From: Granulicella sp. L56
GTDB lineage: Bacteria > Acidobacteriota > Terriglobia > Terriglobales > Acidobacteriaceae
Reading direction: 5' to 3'
NCBI RefSeq assembly: GCF_009765835.1
Contig: NZ_LMUS01000006.1
Span: forward strand, 1,694,438 to 1,758,437
Length of the DNA stretch: 64,000 nucleotides
How positions within the stretch are numbered: position 1 is the stretch's first letter; each line of letters starts with the position of its first letter. A program made the position numbers and the translations under genes. Positions 25,811 to 33,697 of the stretch are shown one piece after another. Under the pieces are notes generated by a model that ran no database searches, was not told the DNA's origin, and was given only the letters and a program-made list of their open reading frames with translations.

Positions 25811-25930
25811 TCGGCCAACTTTTGTTATCAAGAGTACATTTCGGCCAACTTATGGTCTCAAAGATTACGAGCGATGTCGCAGAGCGGTATTTATAATAAA
25901 GGAGTTGTGTTGGCCACTTTATGGTCTCAA
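25811..25930 (+). repeat. three direct 21-bp repeats, possible IS end
   Basis: Units at 25811-25831 (TCGGCCAACTTTTGTTATCA), 25841-25861 (TCGGCCAACTTATGGTCTCA) and 25910-25930 (TTGGCCACTTTATGGTCTCA) are similar, with a partial fourth (TTGGCCATGA) after them. Spaced direct copies of about 20 bp at an end are typical of IS21-family elements. No transposase gene is nearby, so this would be a remnant. Confidence 0.55.
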
Positions 25931-25965
25931 TTGGCCATGATCTGAGTTATTTTTCATGTTGTGAC

Positions 25966-26009
25966 AAATAACCCATAAGCTGGCCAAAAGGTCACTTTAT
26001 GGGTTATTT
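25966..26009. repeat. TGGCCA hairpin, copy 3
   Basis: Arms AAATAACCCATAAGCTGGCC and GGTCACTTTATGGGTTATTT pair with two G-T pairs and one mismatch. The G-T pairs exist only on the plus-strand transcript. Confidence 0.75.
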
Positions 26010-26073
26010 ACTTTGATAGATAAATCTCGATAAGTGCATTGGGCTGAAGTCATCAACCGAGACGGAGGCGACC

Positions 26074-26141
26074 CTAGAGCGGATTAGCTGTTGGCGTGGA
26101 GGAAGGCAACCGCAGATTCCCTTCGGGAATGACAAACAAAA
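26074..26141 (+). repeat. family B repeat, degenerate copy (B4)
   Basis: AGAGCGGATTAGCTG matches the left end loosely; CGCAGATTCCCTTCGGGAAT and GACAAACAAA match the core exactly. Confidence 0.7.
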
Positions 26142-26208
26142 GGCTCGGCAGACTCTACACCAACTCCTACTTTGCTCTAGTACTCGTCGACGACCACGCG
26201 TTACTGAA

Positions 26209-27039
26209 TTACGCAACCACAGGATCGGGGCGTGACATGGTGACATTCTCCGCGGGGCCAATTCGTTCTCGATCTGCGCGGCTTGCGAGAAACTCGGCGA
26301 ATATTAGGCATGCCCCTATCGCAGCCAGGTTGTAGACGGCGGCACCCCATGTCCTCTGATTGTGCAGTCGGATAAAAATAGGAGGAATTTCTACAAGAAA
26401 TTCAAACAGCAACAGCATCAACGCAAGAAGCCTCGCGGCCAGGACATCTTTAATTCCCGAGCAAATGGCGACTCCTGCCAGGATGAAGGCGATTCCGGTT
26501 GAGGCCGCCCAAAAATCTCCAAACCCCATCCAGTGCGGGACGATGCTCGCGAAGACGCGAAGGCCGATGAGGTGAAATATGCCGAAGAGGACAGGAGGCA
26601 ATCCCAGCATCCAACGTGCGGCGATAGCTGCTCTCTTTTGCAACAGGGAATCCGGTGAGGCGGTGGAGACGTAAACGATGGCTGCCGGAGCGACCAGCAT
26701 TAGCTGTTGGGCGAGCCCGAAAGAGACGCCGAATAAGACGTCGATTCGCCAGCCACGCGCGTGAATCCCGGCATAGTACCGAGCCAACCAAAGCGCCGCA
26801 AAGATCAAGTAGGCGATGGCGGATGCCGCGGCGCCAATCCTTGCGCTGCGCCGCCACAAAATTGCAAGACCCGCTGCGACCAGCCAGATGCCCGCGACGT
26901 AGGCCAGTATGTATTCAGCGGGAAGACTGATGCCCAGAGCCTGGATCGGCTGATGAGAGGCATCGAATGCACCCCAGGCGATATTCAGAATGCCGGTGAG
27001 AACAGTACCTGAGCCGTAGAACCAAATTCCAACTTTCAT
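26209..27039 (-). CDS. polytopic membrane protein, unknown function
   Basis: This 276-residue protein has about eight hydrophobic segments (for example GSGTVLTGILNIAWGAF, YILAYVAGIWLVAAGLAIL, AAIVYVSTAS, LLALMLLLFEFLVEIPPIFI). The pattern is DoxX-like but without a firm motif. Start ATG 27039 is chosen because GGGAG lies eight bases upstream; ATG 27054 would add five residues. It is divergent from the MocR-type gene at 27245, which may regulate it; that is inferred only from position. Confidence 0.7.
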   Translation of the reverse strand: MKVGIWFYGSGTVLTGILNIAWGAFDASHQPIQALGISLPAEYILAYVAGIWLVAAGLAILWRRSARIGAAASAIAYLIFAALWLARYYAGIHARGWRIDVLFGVSFGLAQQLMLVAPAAIVYVSTASPDSLLQKRAAIAARWMLGLPPVLFGIFHLIGLRVFASIVPHWMGFGDFWAASTGIAFILAGVAICSGIKDVLAARLLALMLLLFEFLVEIPPIFIRLHNQRTWGAAVYNLAAIGACLIFAEFLASRADRERIGPAENVTMSRPDPVVA

Positions 27040-27062
27040 CTGCCGATCTCCCATGAATTGCT

Positions 27063-27155
27063 TAGAGCGGTTCTTCTCAAGATGCAGTCGTGGCAGCCCG
27101 GGCTAAACGTAGCTTCCCTTCGGGAATGACAAACAAAGAGGACCACACCTGAGAT
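27063..27155 (+). repeat. family B repeat, diverged copy (B5)
   Basis: AGAGCGGTTCTTCTCAAGAT at the left, CTTCCCTTCGGGAATGACAA in the core, and ACACCTGAGATACATG at the right, with a diverged middle. It occupies most of the promoter gap between the membrane protein and the MocR gene. Confidence 0.75.
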
Positions 27156-27244
27156 ACATGCATTCTCGATTTCAGAACTGATAGTATGGCCGCATTGGCA
27201 CATCGAACAGAGCCATTTTCTTAAAACCTATTGGACCATTTGAG

Positions 27245-28699
27245 ATGCCCAAAGCCATTAGCTCGTTCGAACTCACTCTCAAAAGCCGGCCGCGCCATCA
27301 GACCCTGACCAATTGGTTGTATGGCGAACTGCGCTCTGCCATTCTGGAAGGTCGGCTCGCAGCGGGCGCCAGACTGCCATCATCCAGAGATTTTTCCAGC
27401 CAGTATGCACTCTCCCGGGGCACAGTCGTCAGCGTTCTGGAGCGTTTACAAGCCGAGGGGTATATCACCTCTCGGGTCGGATTCGGTACGTGGGTCAATC
27501 GTGTAGAGGCTCCTCGTCCGGCCCGCCAGGCGACTGCGACACCGGCATATATTCGTCGCGTGATTTCGAACTATAAACGGCCGCAACCGTGGGTCGACCA
27601 GGCTTTTGTTGACGGGATCCGCCCCTTTCGGATCGGAGCTCCAGCCATCAACGAATTCCCGTCCGAGGTTTGGGGACGTATTGCCGCAGACCGAGCCCGT
27701 AATTTCAGGTCATGGCTAAAGACAGAGTCTGATCGGCGCGGGTATCGGCCATTGCGCGATGCAATCGCCGAGTATTTGCGCACGTCCCGTGGGGTGCGAT
27801 GCACTGCGGAACAAATCGTCCTCGTCTCCGGAATACAACAGGCGCTCGACCTGTTGGCGCGGCTGCTCTTGAAAAAGAGCGATCCGATATGGATGGAGGA
27901 CCCTGGATATTTCGGAGCCAGAATCGCGTTCGACAATGTCGGAGCCAGGATGATTGCTGTACCAGTGAATGAGGAAGGGCTGTCTGTTTCCGCCGGAATT
28001 AGTATCTGTCCGGATGCGAAGGGTGTGTATGTCACGCCGGCCCATCAATTCCCGCTGGGGGTAACGATGTCGCTGGAGCGGCGGATGGCCCTTCTTCGCT
28101 GGGCCGCACGCGCTGGCGCTTTTGTTATCGAAGACGACTATGACAGCGAGTACAGGTTTGAGGGACCGCCTGTGCCTGCCGTGCAAAGTCTCGATAATCA
28201 CTCAAGCGTTATCTTCATCGGATCGTTCAGCAAGACGCTGTTCCCAGCCTTACGCGTGGGCTACGTGGTATTGCCTGCGCCGTTAATAGGTCCCTTCCTG
28301 AGTTTCCGTTACCGAACCGATTTCCGGAATTCATCCTTTGACCAGGCGGTGCTCTCGGACTTCATCGTCGATGGGCATTTGGCGCGTCATCTGCGGAGGA
28401 TGCGGAATCTGTATGCGGAGCGCCTCGGAGCACTCACGGAGGGAGCCAGGCAACATCTGGGTGGGCTGCTTGAGATCTCTGACGTCAGGGCAGGCCTCTA
28501 CACGATCGGGTACCTCAAAAATGGAATGACGTCACGACAGGCGGAAAAGTTGGCGGCGGCCCGGGGTGTTGAAGTTCTTGCCGTCGATCGATGCACCCTG
28601 AGACGTCCTGATCCGAATGCGTTGCTCCTCGGCTTTGGCGGATTTGACGAGCCTGCGATACGGCAAGGACTCATTCGACTCGCAAAGGCATTGAGCTAA
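27245..28699 (+). CDS. MocR-type regulator (GntR HTH fused to aminotransferase fold)
   Basis: This 484-residue protein joins a GntR winged helix (about 15-90: LYGELRSAILEGRLAAGARLP, then SRGTVVSVLERLQAEGYITSR) to a class I aminotransferase-like domain (about 130-480). The PLP site is visible in FIGSFSKTLFPALRVGYVVLP, with the Lys inside SFSKT, and in AFVIEDDYDSEYRFEG. MocR proteins control vitamin B6, GABA or transport genes; the target here is unknown. ATG 27245 opens MPKAISSFELTLKSRPRHQT, a short leader before the HTH. The divergent membrane protein is the nearest candidate target. Confidence 0.9.
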   Translation: MPKAISSFELTLKSRPRHQTLTNWLYGELRSAILEGRLAAGARLPSSRDFSSQYALSRGTVVSVLERLQAEGYITSRVGFGTWVNRVEAPRPARQATATPAYIRRVISNYKRPQPWVDQAFVDGIRPFRIGAPAINEFPSEVWGRIAADRARNFRSWLKTESDRRGYRPLRDAIAEYLRTSRGVRCTAEQIVLVSGIQQALDLLARLLLKKSDPIWMEDPGYFGARIAFDNVGARMIAVPVNEEGLSVSAGISICPDAKGVYVTPAHQFPLGVTMSLERRMALLRWAARAGAFVIEDDYDSEYRFEGPPVPAVQSLDNHSSVIFIGSFSKTLFPALRVGYVVLPAPLIGPFLSFRYRTDFRNSSFDQAVLSDFIVDGHLARHLRRMRNLYAERLGALTEGARQHLGGLLEISDVRAGLYTIGYLKNGMTSRQAEKLAAARGVEVLAVDRCTLRRPDPNALLLGFGGFDEPAIRQGLIRLAKALS

Positions 28700-28763
28700 C
28701 CAGAGCTCAGGACCTGAGACCCGTTCTCGACGAGACTGGTGGACAGAAGCGCATGGGCGATAT

Positions 28764-29354
28764 TTATGAATGAGTAGACACTGCGGCCCCTGCCTGCGAG
28801 GAAGAAAGCCGAGAGAGCTTTCGGCTGAGTAGGATTCCGCCGACGAGGAAGTAGACTGCGCCGAAGACGGCGTATCCGCCCAAGTCTTTGGTATGAAACT
28901 TGCCCGTAAGGCCACCCAGCGTAAAGGCCAGCCCCGCAGCGGTCGATTGTGCACCGCTCACGATCATCGCCCATTGACCACCCAACTGCCTGCGTCGGAT
29001 CAGGCCGGTAACAAGCTGAAGCAGACCTGCCCCCAGGGCCCACGCACCAAAGATCGCAATGGCGTATGCGGAGTGATGGAAGACGGTGAGCGCAATGCCC
29101 AGTGCGGTCGCGCAACCTAACCCCGCATTGATGAGGAGCGACGTCCTCACGCTCCCGGTTTGTTCTGATCTTTTAAGGTCGTAGAGCGTACAGGCAACGT
29201 CCCAGAGAGGGTACAGGACGAGCAAAATCGCGGCCCATCGCGGATGCGTCATCGCGGTTGAGAGAATGCCGGCTGCCCATATCAGTTGGAACAGGGTTCG
29301 GGTGAAATAGAGAGTACGCAGGGAGCGGGCGAATGGTACGGAGATGGTTTGCAT
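28764..29354 (-). CDS. integral membrane protein (DUF308/HdeD-like)
   Basis: This 196-residue protein has about six membrane segments (LIWAAGILSTAMTHPRWAAI, LLINAGLGCATALGIALTV, AIFGAWALGAGLLQLVTGLI, GAVYFLVGGILLSRKL among them). Repeated G-L-G-L stretches recall HdeD/DUF308 proteins. AAAGGAAATC precedes ATG 29354. The palindrome ACCTACTAGTAGGT lies 12 bases upstream and is identical to one beside the TetR gene, so TetR control is likely. Confidence 0.75.
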   Translation of the reverse strand: MQTISVPFARSLRTLYFTRTLFQLIWAAGILSTAMTHPRWAAILLVLYPLWDVACTLYDLKRSEQTGSVRTSLLINAGLGCATALGIALTVFHHSAYAIAIFGAWALGAGLLQLVTGLIRRRQLGGQWAMIVSGAQSTAAGLAFTLGGLTGKFHTKDLGGYAVFGAVYFLVGGILLSRKLSRLSSSQAGAAVSTHS

Positions 29355-29365
29355 GATTTCCTTTG

Positions 29366-29379
29366 ACCTACTAGTAGGT
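29366..29379. promoter_or_regulatory. TetR operator candidate, membrane-protein side
   Basis: ACCTACTAGTAGGT, a perfect 14-base palindrome, sits between the tetR stop side and the membrane protein start. An identical site lies at 30015-30028. Confidence 0.75.
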
Positions 29380-29420
29380 AGTTTCGGTGAATGTGCAAGG
29401 CGACAGGAGCGGTCCCTCGA

Positions 29421-30002
29421 TTACGTCTTTGAAGGGGTGATCCGTTGTATCGCCGCAGCGCTGACTGTATGGAACACATCACAATTTCCGGTTGCGCGTG
29501 CGGAGAGCATAGCGCCGTGTACGGTCGCCAGCAGTAATTCGGCCTCGATTGCCGATGATCTCTGAAGTTTGATGACGCGTTTTTTGACGCCGGCCTTCAA
29601 GGTCCGTTCGAACCATTCACGCAACGCGGTGAAATAGAGCCGGATCTCCGCCTGTACTTGTTCCGGCAAAGAGGGCATCTCGGCACCAAGCAAGGCTGCT
29701 ATGCAAAACGGCACGGTGCGGCCCCGAATACAGCCTTCCCAATACGCGACATAGGCCTGAATGCGTTTCAACGGATCTTCGATCTGTTGATCGAGCAGCT
29801 CTGTTCCTTGTACAAGGCTCTCTCTGTGGGCCTTAAGGACCGCCGCTACGAGGTCGGCCTTGGTAGGGAAATGATGGTGGATACTCGCTTTTCTAATCTC
29901 GACGGCCTCTGAGATGTCCGCATAGCTGAAGGCCGAATACCCGCGTTCGACCATAAGGTCCTTCGCCGCCTTCAAAATCCGTTCTGCTGTCTCACCTTGC
30001 AT
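29421..30002 (-). CDS. TetR family transcriptional regulator
   Basis: This 193-residue protein starts MQGETAERILKAAKDLMVER and has the HTH in GYSAFSYADISEAVEIRKAS then IHHHFPTKADLVAAVLKAH, the TetR signature. The C-terminal ligand domain (WEGCIRGRTVPFCIAALLGAEMPSLP, TLKAGVKKRVI) fits the AcrR-like group with a TetR_C_33-type end. ATG 30002 is chosen over an earlier in-frame start because the palindrome at 30015-30028 would otherwise be coding. It shares operators with the membrane protein downstream (28764-29354), so it probably represses itself and that gene. Confidence 0.92.
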   Translation of the reverse strand: MQGETAERILKAAKDLMVERGYSAFSYADISEAVEIRKASIHHHFPTKADLVAAVLKAHRESLVQGTELLDQQIEDPLKRIQAYVAYWEGCIRGRTVPFCIAALLGAEMPSLPEQVQAEIRLYFTALREWFERTLKAGVKKRVIKLQRSSAIEAELLLATVHGAMLSARATGNCDVFHTVSAAAIQRITPSKT

Positions 30003-30014
30003 ACCAATGAGACT

Positions 30015-30028
30015 ACCTACTAGTAGGT
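30015..30028. promoter_or_regulatory. TetR operator candidate, autoregulatory side
   Basis: ACCTACTAGTAGGT, identical to 29366-29379, lies 13 bases upstream of the tetR start, where binding would block its own transcription. Confidence 0.78.
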
Positions 30029-30426
30029 TCGGATGCAAATCTTTCTTGGGGGAACGAACAGAGGAGCGATTGCTTCAACGGACAGATGTTGTTGTAAAGA
30101 AACCGTAGGCTGGCCATCTGGCCAATTTATGTTTTTTTGTTCTTGAAGGATTTTTTTCTGCAAGGAGACTCGAACGAAGCTGTTGGTGCAGCGAGTTTTC
30201 TTTATGTTAGTCTTTTGCTTGTATGCAATTCATTCATACCCAATTAGTGCTTTGTTGTTGCTGTTGACCCTCTCTGCGGTCCGGCGAGAACGATGTGCTG
30301 TTCGTTTCTTTCTTTCTGATTTACCTCGATAAATAGCTAGTATTGGCGGCACTTTATGTGCTTCTACACGTTCCATTGCGCGCAGGGTTCCTGCGCTTTC
30401 GCGACACATGTCGCAGGTGAGGCTTT
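30029..30426. other. intergenic region upstream of the TonB receptor gene
   Basis: Besides the TGGCCA hairpin (30100-30136) this A/T-richer stretch of about 400 bases has no gene. CATGTCGCAGGTGAGG just before 30427 is only a weak ribosome site for the receptor. Confidence 0.5.
30100..30136 (+). repeat. TGGCCA hairpin, copy 4, followed by T-run
   Basis: The loop-side TGGCCA/TGGCCA around TC is intact; outer bases pair with several G-T pairs. Seven T residues (30132-30138) directly follow, so it could work as a plus-strand terminator. It lies 6 kb from the other copies. Confidence 0.6.
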
Positions 30427-33400
30427 ATGTTTATATTTTCCAGGCGATCGATTCTGCTCGCATTGATTTTTCTGCTTTCTCTCCCATCGATGTCTGCCCT
30501 TGCTCAAAGCTCTGGAACCGGAACTCTGAACGGAACCATCAGCGACAGTTCGGGTGCCGTGATTCCAAATGCGGAGGTGACGGTTCGCCAGACGTCAACG
30601 GGGCTCGGACGTACTACAAAGACAAACTCCACCGGCTTTTACTCTCTACCGGCACTTCGCGCGGGAGAGTATGTTGTCGGCGCGCAGGCGTCGGGCTTTC
30701 AGCGTATCGAGCAGCACGGAGTTGTTCTGCAATCGGACACAACTCGCACGATCAATCTTCAACTGACAGTGGGTGCATCGGATGTGGCGACCGTGACGAC
30801 CGCTGCTCCTGCAATCGAGACCTCTGAAGGCTCCCTGAACACGATCATCACGGGAACGCAGCTCAGCGAACTTGCGACCAATGGCCGTAACTTCACGCAA
30901 CTGCTCTCGCTCGGCACAGGCGTAAGCAGTTCGCAGACCGGGCAGCGCATGGGCGTGGGGCAGGAAGGCAATCCGCTCACATCGGTGAACGGCGGCCGCA
31001 TCAACTCCAATGCATTCACTTATGACGGCATCCTGGCGATGGATACCGGCGGCAATCGCGGGCTCAATCTCTTTCCTCCGATGGAAGCGATCCAGGAGAT
31101 CCAGGTCCACAAGAGCAACTACACGGCGGACATCGGGTCGTTCGGCTACAGTCAGGTAAATGTCGTGACGCGGTCTGGCGGCGAGAAGTATCACGGCGAT
31201 CTGTACGAGGTCTTTTCGAACGATGCACTGAATGCGCGCAATTATTTCAACACGTCGAAGCCGCCTCTGCATGACAACAACTTCGGATATGACGTGGGCG
31301 GCCGCTTGCTTCCTGGAGCAAAAGGTAAATTCACGCAGAACATCTTCTTCTTCTGGTCGCAGGCATTTGACCGTCGCTCCGGCCCGGAGCTTACCAGCTT
31401 CACGTCAGCGCCGCAGAGCACCTTCACCGCGACGACACCCACTGCTCTGCAAAGAACGGGAAACTTTGCTGGCTCTGCACCCATCAAGAATCCTGATACT
31501 GGGTTGCCCTACGCGAATAACCAGATTACAAATATCGATCCCAACGCGGCGCTTCTTTTGAACGCGTACTTTCCCCTGCCTAACAGCACCAGCTCTTCGA
31601 ACTACGTGATCAGTCCGAAGAGCCAAACGAGCTGGCGCGAGGAGTTGATACGCGTCGACGCGACGCTGACCCCAAGCGATACGGTCACCGCGCGCTATGC
31701 TCATGATGCGTGGAGCCAGCAGCAAGCGATTTTGAAGCCTTCCAATCAGTCCTTCGCAACGATCGGTGGTTACTTCGCAAAGCCGGGACAGAGCGGTGTG
31801 CTGCAGTGGACCCATATCTTTTCGCCGACATTGCTGAACCAGGCGACGATTGGCTACTCGCGCAATCAGATCACCCAGTCGCCGGATAGCAGTGGTCAAC
31901 GGCCAGAGGGACTTACGATTCCAAGTCTGTATAACGCGAATATCTATAACCTGATTCCGACGATTACGATCAGCGGATTCTCATCGATCGGCGCGCAGGG
32001 GCTTACGAATAATGCGAACAATGTCTACACCTGGCGGGACGACTTGACGAAGCAGTTGCATAATCAGTCGCTGAAGGCCGGCTTCAATATCCTTCGCATT
32101 CAGAAGTTCGATCGCTACCCATACGGTGGCCAGGCTGGATCGTTCAGCTTCACGGGTTCTGCGACCGGCAATCCGCTGGCCGATTTTCTTACCGGTCATG
32201 CCTTCAGCTACGTCGAGCAGAGCAATGTGCCGAATGACTACCTCTTCGCAAATATGTTTGAAGGGTATGTGCAAGACGATTGGAAGGTCACTCGCAACCT
32301 CACGCTCAATCTGGGAGTGCGCGATACGATCTTCCAGGGCGCGCCCAATGGCTACGAAAAATACAATCGCATCTCAGATTTTGTCCCCAGCCTGTACTCC
32401 GCCACGAACGCGCCCACCGTTACCTCGACTGGAACTTTAGTTGCCGGCACCGGAGATCCGCTGAATGGAATTATTACGCCGACCAATCTCAAAGGGCTTA
32501 ATCTTCCCCGTTCCCTCACGGGCGCGCGGAACAATATTGGACCACGCGTTGGCTTTGCCTGGGCACCATTTGGTTCTTCTACGACCTCGGTCCGCGGTGG
32601 TTACGGTATCTTTTATCACTGGGACAATGACAACCACGAAAATCTGAGCGGCAACCCTCCGTACTCGCAATCTGCAACTATCTACAACACTACCCTTACG
32701 GGCTTCGCTTCTGATGCGCAGACGTTGTTCCCCCCGACGCTCGCAGCCTTCGATCCTCGCAAGATGTACCCAACGGTAAGCCAATATTCTCTTACGGTAG
32801 AGAGACAGCTTCCGGGATCGACCGTTCTCTCGGTGAGCTATGTGGGCAACAGCGCCCGCCATCTCGATCAGGCACCCAACATCAACCAGGCCCAGCCTAA
32901 CGCTGCCGTCGCAGCGGGAACGGTAAACGTCAACACGGTTCGTCCTTACAAGGGCTATGCCGCGATCAACTATGATCTCCGCTCTGCCTCGGCGGGCTAT
33001 AACTCGGTGCAGGTGGATGCGCGTCGCCACTTCAAGAATGGGTTCCTCTTTGAAGCGGCTTACACTTACTCGCGTTCCCTCGGTTCGCAGGTAGGGCAAA
33101 GCCAGTTCTTTAATGAAAATGGCCCCACGGCCTACGACCGGCCACAGAGCTTCACCATTAACTATGTTTATGATTTGCCATTCTTCCATGGCAGTCGCAG
33201 CCTCGAGGCCTACACGCTTGGCGGTTGGGAGGTCAGTGGAGTCTCTACCTTCCAGGGCGGTACGCCGGTGACGGCAACGATCTCCGCGGACCGCGCCGGC
33301 GTTGGCAATACGGGGGAACGGCCTAACATCACGGGGCCTGTGACCTATCAACATGGCAACATCAACAATTATTTTTCGACAGCGAACTTCAGCCAGCCCG

Positions 33401-33666
33401 CGCTGGGAGCCTTCGGCGACCTGGGTCTTAACACCATTCGTCAGCCTGGTTTGAACAGCACGCAATTCAACCTCTCCAAGAAGGCGACCTTCCATCTCAT
33501 TGGGGACACTCCTATTACAGCGAAGTTCGAAGGCGAGTTCTTCAATCTCTTCAACCACCCGGCCTTCAATGGTGTTGGAACAACTGTTGGCTCTGCGACC
33601 TTCGGTAAGATCACTTCTGCGCTCGATCCGCGTAATATCGCTTTCAAGTTGAAGTTCTCTTTCTAA
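30427..33666 (+). CDS. TonB-dependent receptor, Oar/carboxypeptidase-regulatory type
   Basis: This 1079-residue outer-membrane protein has a signal peptide ending LSLPSMSALAQ, a carboxypeptidase-regulatory-like beta domain (GTLNGTISDSSGAVIPNAEV, then TNSTGFYSLPALRAGEY), a plug region (LSELATNGRNFTQLLSLGTG and VNGGRINSNAFTYDGILAMD) and a long beta barrel ending ITSALDPRNIAFKLKFSF, where the terminal Phe is the BAM signal. Acidobacteria encode many of these for polysaccharide uptake. No SusD partner is present. The sulfatase gene starts 31 bases downstream, so the two probably serve one substrate, perhaps a sulfated glycan. Confidence 0.92.
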   Translation: MFIFSRRSILLALIFLLSLPSMSALAQSSGTGTLNGTISDSSGAVIPNAEVTVRQTSTGLGRTTKTNSTGFYSLPALRAGEYVVGAQASGFQRIEQHGVVLQSDTTRTINLQLTVGASDVATVTTAAPAIETSEGSLNTIITGTQLSELATNGRNFTQLLSLGTGVSSSQTGQRMGVGQEGNPLTSVNGGRINSNAFTYDGILAMDTGGNRGLNLFPPMEAIQEIQVHKSNYTADIGSFGYSQVNVVTRSGGEKYHGDLYEVFSNDALNARNYFNTSKPPLHDNNFGYDVGGRLLPGAKGKFTQNIFFFWSQAFDRRSGPELTSFTSAPQSTFTATTPTALQRTGNFAGSAPIKNPDTGLPYANNQITNIDPNAALLLNAYFPLPNSTSSSNYVISPKSQTSWREELIRVDATLTPSDTVTARYAHDAWSQQQAILKPSNQSFATIGGYFAKPGQSGVLQWTHIFSPTLLNQATIGYSRNQITQSPDSSGQRPEGLTIPSLYNANIYNLIPTITISGFSSIGAQGLTNNANNVYTWRDDLTKQLHNQSLKAGFNILRIQKFDRYPYGGQAGSFSFTGSATGNPLADFLTGHAFSYVEQSNVPNDYLFANMFEGYVQDDWKVTRNLTLNLGVRDTIFQGAPNGYEKYNRISDFVPSLYSATNAPTVTSTGTLVAGTGDPLNGIITPTNLKGLNLPRSLTGARNNIGPRVGFAWAPFGSSTTSVRGGYGIFYHWDNDNHENLSGNPPYSQSATIYNTTLTGFASDAQTLFPPTLAAFDPRKMYPTVSQYSLTVERQLPGSTVLSVSYVGNSARHLDQAPNINQAQPNAAVAAGTVNVNTVRPYKGYAAINYDLRSASAGYNSVQVDARRHFKNGFLFEAAYTYSRSLGSQVGQSQFFNENGPTAYDRPQSFTINYVYDLPFFHGSRSLEAYTLGGWEVSGVSTFQGGTPVTATISADRAGVGNTGERPNITGPVTYQHGNINNYFSTANFSQPALGAFGDLGLNTIRQPGLNSTQFNLSKKATFHLIGDTPITAKFEGEFFNLFNHPAFNGVGTTVGSATFGKITSALDPRNIAFKLKFSF

Positions 33667-33697
33667 ACAAACCCGATCGATGGATGAAAGGATTTTT

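Larger units (their letters stand above)
25688..26208. other. intergenic region with repeat debris
   Basis: After the MutS-like remnant comes about 120 bases without signal, then the 21-bp direct repeats (25811-25930), a hairpin (25966-26009), and a partial family B copy (26074-26141). No gene is seen. Confidence 0.6.
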
